Below are positions 43,933 through 53,993 of a stretch of DNA of 64,000 nucleotides, in pieces (position 1 is the first letter of the stretch; every line of letters begins with the position of its first letter). The DNA lies in NCBI GenBank assembly GCA_004346725.1, contig SMDE01000003.1, forward strand, positions 62,001 to 126,000, written 5' to 3'. The DNA is from Phytobacter diazotrophicus (lineage in GTDB: Bacteria; Pseudomonadota; Gammaproteobacteria; Enterobacterales; Enterobacteriaceae). A model generated the notes under the pieces. It made no database searches, was not told the DNA's origin, and saw only the letters and a program-made list of their open reading frames with translations. A program made the translations under genes and the position numbers.

Positions 43933-45723
43933 AGCTTAGCGAAAACACTTTTCCTCGCGGGACAAAGGGCAGCCGACGATTCTGTGGCAATAACCAGGCA
44001 TGCTCCATTTTCACCGAAACATTATTCTCGCAAAACCCGTCGGTAATGATCAGTAATGGCCCTCCACGTGGAAAATCTCCGCGCAACGCCAGGCTATCCA
44101 GTAATTCAATACCCGGCTGCAAGACGGTACCGCCTCTCCCTTGCAACGTAAAATGGTGAAGGAGTTGTTCAGGCTGGACCCACCCGCGATCGTAAGCTTT
44201 TGCATCACAACAAATAAAGCGCACGGCAAACACCTCGCGCGCCAGTGAATAACTGGCGATGGCACCAAGCGCCTTGCCCAGCAACTGAGGGTCCATCGAT
44301 CCGGACGTATCCAGAACGACGCCAAAAACGCGCGAATGCCTTTCTTCTTCGCTCGGGGCTTGAATAGCTGGCCGGGGTATATCCGGTGTCGCACTCTGAC
44401 GGCGAGACGGACGCGCGTAGGTACGACGTCGCTCGGGCGGCGGGAAATGCTCATCGAACCACTCAGCCAGGGCGACATCCCAGGGGACAGGCGGTTGCGC
44501 CAGGCTTCAATCAATCCCGCAGGCAGCGCCCCCCGGCTCTGGCCATACAGACAACGCTCCATCCCCTGATACAAAGCCCGACGACAATAGGCCTCAGCAT
44601 TCATAAATCGCGGATCGCCATCCTCGCCCAGGATATCGCCCCCCGCCCTGCCCCTGAGGGTAATAAGCTTACGCGACCGGCGCATATCCATGGCGAGCGA
44701 GTCATAAATTTCTTCTGCCGACATCCCCTTAAACTGGGCGTCATAGAGCAATCCCAGCTCCGGCGGCGCGCCAACCTGCATCTCAATAAGCCAGTCGTTG
44801 ATGATAAAATCGCAGGCTACATTCCACAGTTCCGCGTCGCGTCCGCGGCGGCGGGATGCATGGTTCAACCCTGCATGTAACAACTCGTGGGCAAAAACAA
44901 AGAGCATCTCAGCCTGGTTTAAGCGGGCCGTCGGGTTGATCCAAATTTTGCCAATACCGACGTCGATCGCTGCCACCGCAATATCATACTGGCTGCATAA
45001 CTTCGCATCTTCTTCAATGTCGAATCCTGCCGCCAGCGCGCCCAGCAAGGGGTAAAGGGTCATTATCTGTTGTCGGGCTTTCTGCGCTAATGTCAGCTTA
45101 TATTTCTGCCCCTGCTGAGGCTGGTATCCCCCGACCTGTTCGAGTGCCTGACTGACGCTATTACTCAGGCCATCTGCCAGCAGTTCCTGCCAGTTGACGG
45201 AATGATAGCGCGATGATTTTTCAACGTGGACAAAATGACGTTGCTCGCCGCAATAGATGGCCTGCCAGCGGGCAAGCGATTCCGAAATGCCCTCTTCCTG
45301 CAACTGGCGAAACAGAAGCTCCGCGTCGCTGTGTATGTCCTGGGGGAAAAGGTAAGACTGCAACTCTTCTGGCAATGGGCCGATTTTAAGCCCTTCGCAA
45401 AAATGCATTGTAGAAATCAGAACAGCCAGCTCCCAGGTAACCGCAGGCGTCCGGGGGGTGATATAACCAAACCCCAGCGCCGCCAGCGCCTGGGCAACCA
45501 TCCGCGCCCATTGTTCTGGCCGGGCATGACGCTTTGCATTAAGCCACAAATAGCCATCATTGCTGATTGCCAGCCAGTTTTTCGCACTCACCTGCGCGTG
45601 CGTATGGTCAAAACGCACATAGATGTGAGCGAAAATGGGCGAGAACAACGGATGCCATGCAATAATCTGCAACCCTGCCTGACAGGCATCGAGCGCAGGG
45701 TTGCGCTCCGTTTTGCGTTTCAT
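43931..45723 (-). pseudogene. DUF2201-type metallopeptidase/VWA-like protein, frameshifted
   Basis: The N-terminal part (45723 to about 44488) is a putative metallopeptidase domain: HELLHAGLNH at residues 279-288 supplies the HExxH zinc motif and a third His. The C-terminal part is in another frame (to 43931) and is a VWA-like domain with the MIDAS signature DTSGSM at 44294-44311, GGTVLQPG and LIITDGF. The frames switch in a run of four C on the minus strand (44483-44486); one more C would restore LSPWDVALAEWF and a 597-residue protein. It is coupled to the upstream ATPase gene (5-bp gap). It could be a recent pseudogene, a sequencing error or, less likely, a frameshifting gene. Confidence 0.85.
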
Positions 45724-45728
45724 TGTCC

Positions 45729-46787
45729 TTAGTTCCTTACCGCCAGGCGAGGAAGATCGCGTGCAACCTCTAGTAAAAACCAGGCCGGAAGCTTTTTGCC
45801 ATTTTCGTCTTCACTCATCACGGATTGCGCAATCTCGACGCTGATTCGCGCCAGCGTTTTCAGACAGTCTTTCGCTCGCATCGCAAGCTGCTTGTGCTCA
45901 TTACGCAATGCCTTGTCCGTTTCGGGCAGCTCTTTATAAAGATGGGTACGGAAAGATTGGGCAAGGAAATAGAGAATGTCGCGATCGGCAGGATCGTCCG
46001 GCCAGTTCGCATCGCCTTTAAGAATGGAGGAAACGGTATGTTTTTGGCGAATCTGTTTGATAAACCCTTTAAAACTCGCCGCATGTGCAGGCGATAAAAG
46101 ACCATAAATCAAGGCTTCCAGCATCTCATCACTGATAGCCTCACCAAATGATTTAAGGGCATCAGAAAGCATGTGCCAACTGCGTGGCGTCGAAAAAGGT
46201 TCTTCATGCTTCGGTGGCTCATTCCAGAGTTGATCCGGACGTAGCTGAATGTACTCCACAACCCAGGGGTGAATGGAGGATTCATTGATAGCCCAGTGCA
46301 GCCACTGACGATGGTCGGCGCGCAGATGGACATGCACCATGCGGTTGATCAACGCCGAGGGCATCGGTTTCACGATGGCCGCATCTTTAGCACGGTTCCC
46401 AGCACCAATGACGACGGTGCCCTCCGGCAGCCGATACTCACCAATACGCTGCTCCAGAATTAACGAATAAAAAGCTTTCTGAATTTCATGGGAGGAGGCG
46501 TTCAGCTCATCCAGGAATAAAACGAAGGGTTTGTCACGGACGATATTTGCCGGGGGATAAAATCGCGAACACTGCCCGTCAATTTGTGGAATACCCAGCA
46601 GGTCTTCTGGCGCAAGCTGGCTACCCAGTAGCGAGACGCACTCCATGCCGACCTCATCAGCAAAACGTCGCACCAGGGCACTTTTACCAATCCCCGGCGC
46701 CCCCCATAAAAAGACAGGGCGGGTAATGGCAACATTCAGGAGAAATTCAAAGGTCTGATCGGGTGTCAGTTGAATAGCTGAAAGCAT
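45729..46787 (-). CDS. MoxR-type AAA+ ATPase
   Basis: This 352-residue AAA+ ATPase of the MoxR/AAA_5 type has Walker A GAPGIGKSA (29-37), Walker B FVLFLDEL (88-95), sensor-1 asparagine in GAGNR (about 131) and an arginine-finger candidate in ALINRM (R149). The C-terminal third is helical. MoxR ATPases commonly act as chaperones with VWA-domain partners, as in RavA-ViaA, and here the partner is the next gene. The start is ATG after AAGGAATT. The pair is not in E. coli K-12 at this site. The biological role is unknown. Confidence 0.9.
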   Translation of the reverse strand: MLSAIQLTPDQTFEFLLNVAITRPVFLWGAPGIGKSALVRRFADEVGMECVSLLGSQLAPEDLLGIPQIDGQCSRFYPPANIVRDKPFVLFLDELNASSHEIQKAFYSLILEQRIGEYRLPEGTVVIGAGNRAKDAAIVKPMPSALINRMVHVHLRADHRQWLHWAINESSIHPWVVEYIQLRPDQLWNEPPKHEEPFSTPRSWHMLSDALKSFGEAISDEMLEALIYGLLSPAHAASFKGFIKQIRQKHTVSSILKGDANWPDDPADRDILYFLAQSFRTHLYKELPETDKALRNEHKQLAMRAKDCLKTLARISVEIAQSVMSEDENGKKLPAWFLLEVARDLPRLAVRN

Positions 46788-46898
46788 ATAAAAATTCCTT
46801 TTTCATTATATTTTTCGCAACCTTTCAAGGTAATACAAAAGCGAAAACCCGTCACCTTAAATTTTCCGCTGCTCTTTTTACGCGCCTTTTCCGTGCGT

Positions 46899-46932
46899 AA
46901 AAAAGCCACGCTGATTATTCATCAGCATGGCT
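46899..46932 (-). terminator. Rho-independent terminator of yfcD
   Basis: AGCCATGCTGAT and ATCAGCGTGGCT (minus strand) form a 12-bp stem with one mismatch, followed by TTTTTT. It lies 50 nt after the yfcD stop. Confidence 0.85.
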
Positions 46933-46983
46933 CATTGACGTGTTCAGTTCGCCGCGTGTCAGGCCAGGCTTTTCGCCGTAACC

Positions 46984-47529
46984 TTATTCTGTTTCTTCGG
47001 CTTTTTCGACAGAGTTGCTGGCGTTACGGCTCATCCACAGCGCCAGCGCTTTTAACGAATCCTGGGTGAATTCATCGCAGCGGGCGGTGATCTCTTCCGG
47101 CGTCATCCACCAGACTTCGCTCACTTCCTCTTCCTGCAGGGCAAACGGGCCATGAGAGACACAGCTAAACAATCCGCCCCACACCCGGCAGTGTTCGTCT
47201 TCAAAATAAAATGTGCCATGTTCAGCAAACGGGACACCGGCAATCCCAAGCTCTTCTTCGGCTTCGCGGCGAGCGGAATCCAGCAACACTTCATCAGCCT
47301 GCACAACGCCGCCTGCGGTGGCGTCCAGCATACCCGGCATAAAATCTTTGGTTTCCGTACGGCGCTGAACCAGGATCTTGCCCATCCCATCATGGACGAC
47401 AATATAGGTCGCGCGGTGGCGCAAACATTGCGCGCGCATTTGCTCGCGACTCGCCTGGGCGATGACTTCGTTGTCCTCGCTGACAATATCCACCCACTCC
47501 GTGCCTGTAAAATGATTCGGTTCCACCAT
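46984..47529 (-). CDS. yfcD: Nudix hydrolase YfcD
   Basis: YfcD is a 181-residue Nudix hydrolase resembling isopentenyl-diphosphate isomerase in fold, with unknown physiological substrate. The Nudix box is [20 protein letters not shown] followed by ELG. The N-terminus ([16 protein letters not shown]) differs from E. coli, the rest is close. It lies downstream of yfcE on the same strand with a 52-bp gap. Confidence 0.93.
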   Translation of the reverse strand: MVEPNHFTGTEWVDIVSEDNEVIAQASREQMRAQCLRHRATYIVVHDGMGKILVQRRTETKDFMPGMLDATAGGVVQADEVLLDSARREAEEELGIAGVPFAEHGTFYFEDEHCRVWGGLFSCVSHGPFALQEEEVSEVWWMTPEEITARCDEFTQDSLKALALWMSRNASNSVEKAEETE

Positions 47530-47581
47530 CAGAAATGTCTCGTCATTGCGCTCTTATGGCGCGTTTTAGTTGAAGGGTAAC

Positions 47582-48136
47582 TTACGGATTAATCGCGACC
47601 TGTGCAATAAGCCGCTTATCATTCAGTGCCATTACGCGCAAAACACCCTCTTCCAGCATGCCGTAACTGGCGTCGAATCCCCCTTTGGGAATACTCACCG
47701 AGCCCGGATTAAAGTGAAAAATGTCACCCTGCCGCTGCGCCACCGGCAGATGAGTATGACCATAGACCAGCACGTCACCCTGCGCCAGCGGCGGTAAATT
47801 ATCCGGCCCGAACAGGTGACCGTGGGTCAAAAACAGCCGCTGGTCAGGCAATAATACTTGCTGCCAGGGGGCCGTAATGGGGAAATTGAGCAGCATCTGA
47901 TCGACTTCGCTGTCACAGTTGCCACGTACCGCAATAATACGCGACGCGTGTTCATTCAGCAGCTCCGCCACCTGCGCGGGCGCGTACCCTTGCGGCAGCG
48001 CGTTTCTTGGCCCGTGGTTCAGCACATCACCCAAAATCACTAACCACTGCGCCCCGCTTTCAGCAAACAGCGCCAGTACGCGTTCGGTGGCAGGTAGCGA
48101 GCCATGAATATCGGATGCGAACATCAGTTTCATCAC
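47582..48136 (-). CDS. yfcE: Phosphodiesterase YfcE
   Basis: YfcE is a 184-residue metallophosphoesterase active on phosphodiesters with Mn2+ in vitro. All metal motifs are present: ASDIHGS, LGDVLNHG, RGNCDSEVD, THGHLFG and YGHTHLP. The start MMKLMFASD matches E. coli. It lies 52 bp after yfcF. Confidence 0.95.
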   Translation of the reverse strand: MMKLMFASDIHGSLPATERVLALFAESGAQWLVILGDVLNHGPRNALPQGYAPAQVAELLNEHASRIIAVRGNCDSEVDQMLLNFPITAPWQQVLLPDQRLFLTHGHLFGPDNLPPLAQGDVLVYGHTHLPVAQRQGDIFHFNPGSVSIPKGGFDASYGMLEEGVLRVMALNDKRLIAQVAINP

Positions 48137-48188
48137 TACACCTCAGGTTAAAGAGAATGCCGTATCATACCGCAAGTGCGGCCAGGTC

Positions 48189-48842
<654 letters not shown>

Positions 48843-48962
48843 TCAACGATTAGGTTTTTCATCAAAATATAACGTCTTGTTAAGAGTGTCACTTGATCAA
48901 AACTCAAGGCCGATAAGTAACGCTTATACTCATTAAAACCCCTATTGCGCCAGGGAAAAAAA

Positions 48963-49239
48963 ATGAGTGTTCTCTTTTACGCTGCAACCCCAGGCGTGCA
49001 AAAAATCACGCTTTTTCTTGAAGAAGCGGAGCTTGCCAGGCGGCTTATTCGGGTGGATATCAGCAAAGGCGAGCATTACAGGATGGGTCATGGCTAATGC
49101 CCACCAGCGGCAGCGAATCGTACTGGATAATGACCCGGCGGTGAATAACAGATTTGAGCGTATTCGCACCCGGCCTGTGGCGATACTCGCGCTGGCGATA
49201 CTCGCGCTGGCGATACTCGCGCTGGCGAAAGCGCAGTAA
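48963..49239 (+). pseudogene. yfcG: Remnant of yfcG (glutathione S-transferase)
   Basis: The 5' fragment (48963-49097, 44 codons) reads MSVLFYAATPGVQKITLFLE then EAELARRLIRVDISKGE, resembling the YfcG N-terminus (FAPTPNGHKITLFLEEA). The 3' fragment, in a different frame, reads DPAVNNRFERIRTRPV and resembles the YfcG end YPAVKNWHERIRSRP. About 130 central codons are gone. The end also contains a 15-bp tandem repeat. E. coli YfcG is a disulfide-bond oxidoreductase in this same position before folX. Confidence 0.82.
49180..49224 (+). repeat. 15-bp tandem repeat, three copies
   Basis: GCGATACTCGCGCTG is repeated three times in perfect register (49180-49194, 49195-49209, 49210-49224) and would encode AILAL repeats in the dead yfcG end. 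A partial fourth unit (gcga) follows. Confidence 0.95.
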
Positions 49240-49303
49240 ATCTAAATGGCAGCAATGTTTTCCTTGTGTATGATGAGACTGTTATTACTGAGGGAAGCCT
49301 GCA

Positions 49304-49672
49304 ATGTCACAACCAGACGCCATTATTCGGATTAAAAATCTGCGCCTGCGCACATTTATCGGTATCAAAGAAGAAGAGGTCACCAACCGTCAGGATATCA
49401 TTATCAATGTCATCATCCATTACCCGGCCGATAAGGCCCGCGCCAGCGAAGATATCAATGACGCGCTAAACTACCGCACAATAACTAAAAGCATAATTCA
49501 CCATGTCGAGAGTAACCGCTTCTCGTTATTGGAAAAATTAACTCAGGATGTGCTGAATATCGCACGCGAACATCACTGGGTCACTTATGCTGAGGTTGAG
49601 ATCGATAAACTTCACGCATTGCGTTACGCCGACTCTGTGTCCATGACCATGAGCTGGCGTCGTCAAGCGTAG
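49304..49672 (+). CDS. folX: Dihydroneopterin triphosphate 2'-epimerase FolX
   Basis: FolX epimerises 7,8-dihydroneopterin triphosphate to dihydromonapterin triphosphate, leading to tetrahydromonapterin. The 122-residue protein belongs to the FolB/FolX T-fold group: [30 protein letters not shown] and [14 protein letters not shown]. The start at 49304 follows GAGGGAAG. It lies just upstream of yfcH. Confidence 0.96.
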   Translation: MSQPDAIIRIKNLRLRTFIGIKEEEVTNRQDIIINVIIHYPADKARASEDINDALNYRTITKSIIHHVESNRFSLLEKLTQDVLNIAREHHWVTYAEVEIDKLHALRYADSVSMTMSWRRQA

Positions 49673-49685
49673 CCCTGGAGGTTGC

Positions 49686-50591
49686 ATGAAGATTCTGATT
49701 ACCGGTGGTACAGGCCTGATTGGTCGTTTTTTGATTCCTCGTTTACAAGAGCTGGACCATTCCATCACCGTGGTGACACGCGACCCCGCCAAAGCGCAAC
49801 AAACGCTTGGCGATACGGTGGCGCTGCTACCAGGTCTGGACGATCTCACTGACCTCAACGATTTCGACGCCGTCATCAATCTGGCGGGCGAACCGATTGC
49901 CGAAAAGCGCTGGAGCGATGAGCAAAAACAGCGCCTGTGTGAAAGCCGCTGGAAAATAACCCAGAGGCTGGTCGATCTCACCCTCGCCAGCGCGAATCCA
50001 CCGGAAGTATTTATCTCCGGCTCTGCTGTCGGTTATTACGGCGATACGGGAGATGCGGTGATCACGGAAGACGAGACGCCGCATAACGAATTTACCCACG
50101 AACTGTGCGCCCGCTGGGAGCAAATCGCCAGCGGTGCGGAAAGTGAACGCACCCGCGTCTGTTTACTGCGCACCGGCGTTGTAATTGCGCGCAAAGGCGG
50201 GGCAATTGCCAAATTGCTGCCACTCTTTCGCGTCGGGCTTGGCGGCCCGGTCGGTACCGGTCACCAGTACATGTCCTGGATTCATATCGACGATATGGCT
50301 AACGGCATCATCTGGCTGCTCAATAACGACCTGCGCGGCCCGTTCAATATGGTTTCGCCCTACCCCGCACGTAACGAACAATTCGCTCACGCGCTGGGAC
50401 ATGCGCTTAATCGCCCGGCGGTTATGCACGCCCCGGCCGCCACCGTGCGCCTGATGATGGGAGAGTCCGCCGTGCTGGTCCTTGGTGGCCAGCGCGCGCT
50501 GCCAAAACGACTTGAAGCCTCCGGGTTCGCGTTTCGCTGGTTTGATTTAGAAGAAGCGCTCAAGGATGTGGTGACACCCCCACCATTATAA
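49686..50591 (+). CDS. yfcH: SDR-family epimerase-like protein YfcH
   Basis: YfcH is a 301-residue NAD(P)-binding, epimerase-type protein with an N-terminal Rossmann motif [12 protein letters not shown], an [13 protein letters not shown] active-site region (YxxxD variant of SDR39U1) and a C-terminal DUF1731 domain ([38 protein letters not shown]). Its reaction is unknown. It starts 13 bp after folX, with GGAGG before the ATG. Confidence 0.93.
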   Translation: MKILITGGTGLIGRFLIPRLQELDHSITVVTRDPAKAQQTLGDTVALLPGLDDLTDLNDFDAVINLAGEPIAEKRWSDEQKQRLCESRWKITQRLVDLTLASANPPEVFISGSAVGYYGDTGDAVITEDETPHNEFTHELCARWEQIASGAESERTRVCLLRTGVVIARKGGAIAKLLPLFRVGLGGPVGTGHQYMSWIHIDDMANGIIWLLNNDLRGPFNMVSPYPARNEQFAHALGHALNRPAVMHAPAATVRLMMGESAVLVLGGQRALPKRLEASGFAFRWFDLEEALKDVVTPPPL

Positions 50592-50653
50592 GGCGTTTAC
50601 CTGCGCCATTCCGGTGTTAAGCTAAGACGCTTTGCTACCGGAATGGCGAAACC

Positions 50654-51154
50654 ATGATATTGACCACCGAGCGCCTGACGCTCTCTGCGTTTACCGAGGC
50701 CGACTGGTCTTTTTTCCTCACTCTACGCCAAAGCCCGGATGTCATGCGCTTTATGGGCGCCATTGCCTGTGAAGACGATATTCGCACTCTGTTTATCTCC
50801 CGCCTGAACGATAATCACGCCCGGGTGATTCGCGACAGAAATGGCGAACCACTGGGTGATATTGGGCTGCATGTCAGTACGCACTATCCGCAGGAAGCCG
50901 ACATCGGCTATGCCATTGCCCCTTTCGCACAGGGGAAAGGGGTTGCCAGTGAAGCGCTGAAAGCCATGCGGGATTATGCCTTTACGCAGACCCACGTCAC
51001 CGCGCTGAATGCCTGGGTGCTGGCGGAGAATCAGGGGTCGGTGCGGCTACTGGAGAAACTGGGTTTTACGCGTACGCAGGTGCTGGAAAAGGGCTATACG
51101 ATTAACGGCGTGGATTATGATGACTGGGCTTACCGCCTGGAAAAAACGCGATAA
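50654..51154 (+). CDS. GNAT acetyltransferase (RimJ/RimL type)
   Basis: This 166-residue GNAT protein begins MILTTERLTLSAFTEADWSFF, the typical start of the RimJ/RimL/Acetyltransf_3 group. It has IGYAIAPFAQGKGVASEALKA for acetyl-CoA binding and AENQGSVRLLEKLGFTR near the end. The substrate is unknown. E. coli K-12 has the Rpn gene yfcI in this position instead. Its stop codon lies inside the terminator shared with dalT. Confidence 0.88.
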   Translation: MILTTERLTLSAFTEADWSFFLTLRQSPDVMRFMGAIACEDDIRTLFISRLNDNHARVIRDRNGEPLGDIGLHVSTHYPQEADIGYAIAPFAQGKGVASEALKAMRDYAFTQTHVTALNAWVLAENQGSVRLLEKLGFTRTQVLEKGYTINGVDYDDWAYRLEKTR

Positions 51155-51177
51155 GGCGCAGGGACACTGCGCCTTAT
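51151..51177. terminator. Terminator between the GNAT gene and dalT
   Basis: ATAAGGCGCAG / CTGCGCCTTAT is an 11-bp perfect stem with a 5-nt loop. On the minus strand it is followed by CGCGTTTTTT, so it ends dalT. On the plus strand it overlaps the GNAT stop codon. Confidence 0.8.
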
Positions 51178-51183
51178 GCCAGT

Positions 51184-52458
51184 TTACACGCTCTGTTCCA
51201 CCTCTTCCGCTGAACGTCCCTGGCGCACGCGTTTGGGCTGCGGCACTTTGATGATAAAGGTCAGCACACCGGCGAAGATATAGAGCCCGGTGTAGGCCCA
51301 TACCACGCCTACGATATCGAAAAACGGTAGCAGTGCGGAGGCAATCGCCGGGGCGACAAAGTTGCTCATCCCGGCTGAGAGGTTGTAGATGGAGACCGCC
51401 GCGCCTTTGTGATGCGGTTCCAGCGTCGGGAAGACCGCCGTCATCGGCACGAAAGCCGCAACAAAAATCCCCAGCATGATTGCCGGAATCAGCGCCACCG
51501 CGAAGTTATGCCCGGCATAGACCGGCAGGTAGTAAAACGTCAGGCTGGAGATGGCCATGCCCAGGCAGCCGAACCAGCGCACCTGGCGGATCCAGCCAAT
51601 GTATTCCCCGGTGATCCCCCAGAAAATATTGGTGAAAATGGTGACGAAGAAGAACACCGCCCAGATTTGCAGCCACTCAGAGATGCTAAAGCCCAGCCGA
51701 TCAACAAACAGCAGCGGCATCACAATCGCAAAACCAAACAGCGACAGCGTATTGATGATACGAATCAGGCAGGCATAGAAGATATCGCGGTTAGTAAACA
51801 GAATGGTCGCCGCGCGGGAAAGCTCGGTCATTTTGTCGCGCAGCGGCAAATTCACCCGCGAACGGTCCACTGGCACATTGCGCAGGCTAAAGAACGCCAC
51901 CAGGCCACCACAGCCGACCCAGACGATGGCAAACCACAGCGTCCCCGTTTCGCCAAACATCGGAATGGTCAGGCTTGGCAGGTAACTGCCCACCACGCCA
52001 ATGCCGATGGAATACATGGCCCAGAACCAGCCTGTCGCCGCCGCCAGATTCGGGCGCGGCAGCACCTGAACCAGCATCAACATAAAAGAGTAGATAAACA
52101 TCGGATAGGCCAGGCCGCGAATACCATAGAACAGCAGCATCAGCGGGTAGTTACGCATCCCCAGTCCCATCGACATAAACAGGGCATGCATAATGACCCA
52201 CAGGACACAGCCAATGGTCATAGCGCGTTGCGGGGTGATGAGTTCCGCCACCACGCCGGATGCCCAGGCCGCCAGCGCTGCCGCCAGGCCGTAAATCGTA
52301 AAGACGACAGCCGACTGCGCAGGCGAGAAGCCCATATCGGTTATATGTTTTGATAAGAATGCCATTTCAAAGCCATCGCCAGCCATAAAAATCGCGATAG
52401 CCACAAATCCCCAGAGCAGTTTTTTCGGTAAGCCAAACCAGTATTCATTAGATTGCAT
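51184..52458 (-). CDS. dalT: D-arabinitol MFS transporter DalT
   Basis: This 424-residue MFS symporter resembles the Klebsiella DalT and RbtT pentitol permeases. It starts MQSNEYWFGLPKKLLWGFVA and has the family-typical GDGFEMAFLSKHITD after TM1, with 12 hydrophobic segments and a long intracellular loop. Upstream AAGGAAG fits the start. It is third in a dalD-dalK-dalT run. The D-arabinitol substrate is inferred from the flanking enzymes; ribitol is the main alternative. Confidence 0.88.
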   Translation of the reverse strand: MQSNEYWFGLPKKLLWGFVAIAIFMAGDGFEMAFLSKHITDMGFSPAQSAVVFTIYGLAAALAAWASGVVAELITPQRAMTIGCVLWVIMHALFMSMGLGMRNYPLMLLFYGIRGLAYPMFIYSFMLMLVQVLPRPNLAAATGWFWAMYSIGIGVVGSYLPSLTIPMFGETGTLWFAIVWVGCGGLVAFFSLRNVPVDRSRVNLPLRDKMTELSRAATILFTNRDIFYACLIRIINTLSLFGFAIVMPLLFVDRLGFSISEWLQIWAVFFFVTIFTNIFWGITGEYIGWIRQVRWFGCLGMAISSLTFYYLPVYAGHNFAVALIPAIMLGIFVAAFVPMTAVFPTLEPHHKGAAVSIYNLSAGMSNFVAPAIASALLPFFDIVGVVWAYTGLYIFAGVLTFIIKVPQPKRVRQGRSAEEVEQSV

Positions 52459-52523
52459 AACAATCTTCCTTTATAAGCCGGGAGATATGCCCCGGCGAGG
52501 GTACAGAGGCCGGGGCTAGAGGT

Positions 52524-53984
52524 TTAAGGCAGTAACGTGCGGGCGACCTGTTGCTGCTGATAGAGCAGCCGGAACAGCGCCAGCCGTTTCGCCAGCCATT
52601 GGCCGCGTTCAGGCTGCGGCGTAAAACGGGTGACCACCGGGGGTTTCAGACAGACTTTCGCCTCATCGCCGCCATCTGCCAGCCAGGCCAGACGCGCAGC
52701 ACCCAGCGCACCGGAAGAACTTGCCGGATGTGTGACCATCGGAATGTTCAGCACATCGGCAATCAGTTGCGCCCACAGCGGGCTTCTCGCCCCACCGCCC
52801 GTCAGGCTGCACTGGCAAATCGAGGCGTTACCCAGCACATTCAGTCCATCGGCCAGCCCGAAGGTGACGCCTTCAATCACCGCGTACCCCAACAGCGCAC
52901 GGCTGGTTTCATGGCGCAGATTGAAAAAACTCCCTGCCGCCAGCGGATCGTTATGCGGTGTGCGCTCCCCCGACAGATAAGGCAGGAATACCGGCGCGCG
53001 TTTCAGTTCCTCTTCCGTCAGTTGGGCAATCTCGTCCATCAACTGGCTTTCGGTGACCGAAAGCAGATTACAGATCCATCGCAGACAACTGGCGGCGCTC
53101 AGCATCACGCTCATCTGGTGCCAGCGTCCGGGGAGCGCATGGCAGAAGGCATGTACGCCAGAGTCCGGGTCTGCCTGCAGCGCATCGTTGACCACGAAAA
53201 TCACCCCGGACGTCCCCAGAGAGATAAACGCGTCCCCCGGCGCCACCGCGCCGACGCCCACGGCAGAGGTGGCGTTATCCCCCCCGCCCCCGGCGACCAC
53301 CACCGAGGAGCTTAAGCCCCACTCGGTAGCCAGCGCGGCACGCAACGTCCCGCCAGGCGCGCTGCCTTCCACCAGCGACGGCATCTGGCTGCGGTTGAGA
53401 TCAGTCATGGCAAGCAGTTCGTCTGACCAGTCGCGTTTTTCCACATCCAGCCACAGGGTGCCTGCCGCGTCGGACGGGTCGCTGACAAACTCACCGGTTA
53501 AACGCCAGCGCAGGTAATCTTTTGGCAGCAGTACTTTTGCCACCCGGCTGAACACGTTCGGCTCGTGACGGGCCACCCACACCAGCTTCGGCGCGGTAAA
53601 CCCCGGCATAATCATGTTGCCGCTGATAGTCATCATTTCCGGATGATGCTCACTCAGCCATGCGCACTCGTCGGCGCTGCGGGTGTCATTCCATAAAATG
53701 CAAGGACGTAGCACGTTGCCGTCGTTATCAAGCAGTACCGCACCGTGCATCTGCCCCGACAGACCGATGGCGCGAATAGCCGCCCACTGCTGCGGATGCT
53801 GCTGGCGCAGTTCGGTGACCACCCGACCACAGGCCTGCCACCAGGCCTGTGGATCCTGTTCCGCCCAGTGCGGATGCGGACGTTGCACCGTCAGCGCGGC
53901 ATGCGCCGAGGCGACAATCTCACCGTCGCCGTCAATGAGCAGCGCTTTTAATTCTGAGGTGCCAATATCAATGCCCAGGTACAT
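52524..53984 (-). CDS. dalK: D-xylulokinase DalK
   Basis: DalK phosphorylates D-xylulose, the product of D-arabinitol oxidation, to D-xylulose 5-phosphate for the pentose phosphate pathway. The 486-residue FGGY-family kinase has YLGIDIGTSELKALLID at the N-terminus, LSGQMHGAVLL, GGGGDNATSAVGVG and LTGGGARSPLWAQLIAD. It sits 9 bp after dalD. The general xylB kinase is usually elsewhere, so this is a dedicated copy. Confidence 0.92.
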   Translation of the reverse strand: MYLGIDIGTSELKALLIDGDGEIVASAHAALTVQRPHPHWAEQDPQAWWQACGRVVTELRQQHPQQWAAIRAIGLSGQMHGAVLLDNDGNVLRPCILWNDTRSADECAWLSEHHPEMMTISGNMIMPGFTAPKLVWVARHEPNVFSRVAKVLLPKDYLRWRLTGEFVSDPSDAAGTLWLDVEKRDWSDELLAMTDLNRSQMPSLVEGSAPGGTLRAALATEWGLSSSVVVAGGGGDNATSAVGVGAVAPGDAFISLGTSGVIFVVNDALQADPDSGVHAFCHALPGRWHQMSVMLSAASCLRWICNLLSVTESQLMDEIAQLTEEELKRAPVFLPYLSGERTPHNDPLAAGSFFNLRHETSRALLGYAVIEGVTFGLADGLNVLGNASICQCSLTGGGARSPLWAQLIADVLNIPMVTHPASSSGALGAARLAWLADGGDEAKVCLKPPVVTRFTPQPERGQWLAKRLALFRLLYQQQQVARTLLP

Positions 53985-53993
53985 AGCGCCCCC

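Noticed and set aside
44479-44490. Programmed -1 ribosomal frameshift in the metallopeptidase/VWA gene
   Set aside because: There is no X-XXY-YYZ slippery heptamer in frame and no clear downstream stem-loop. A missing C is simpler.
49180-49224. Possible CRISPR-like array
   Set aside because: The three 15-bp units are directly adjacent without spacers, so this is a simple tandem repeat in a pseudogene.
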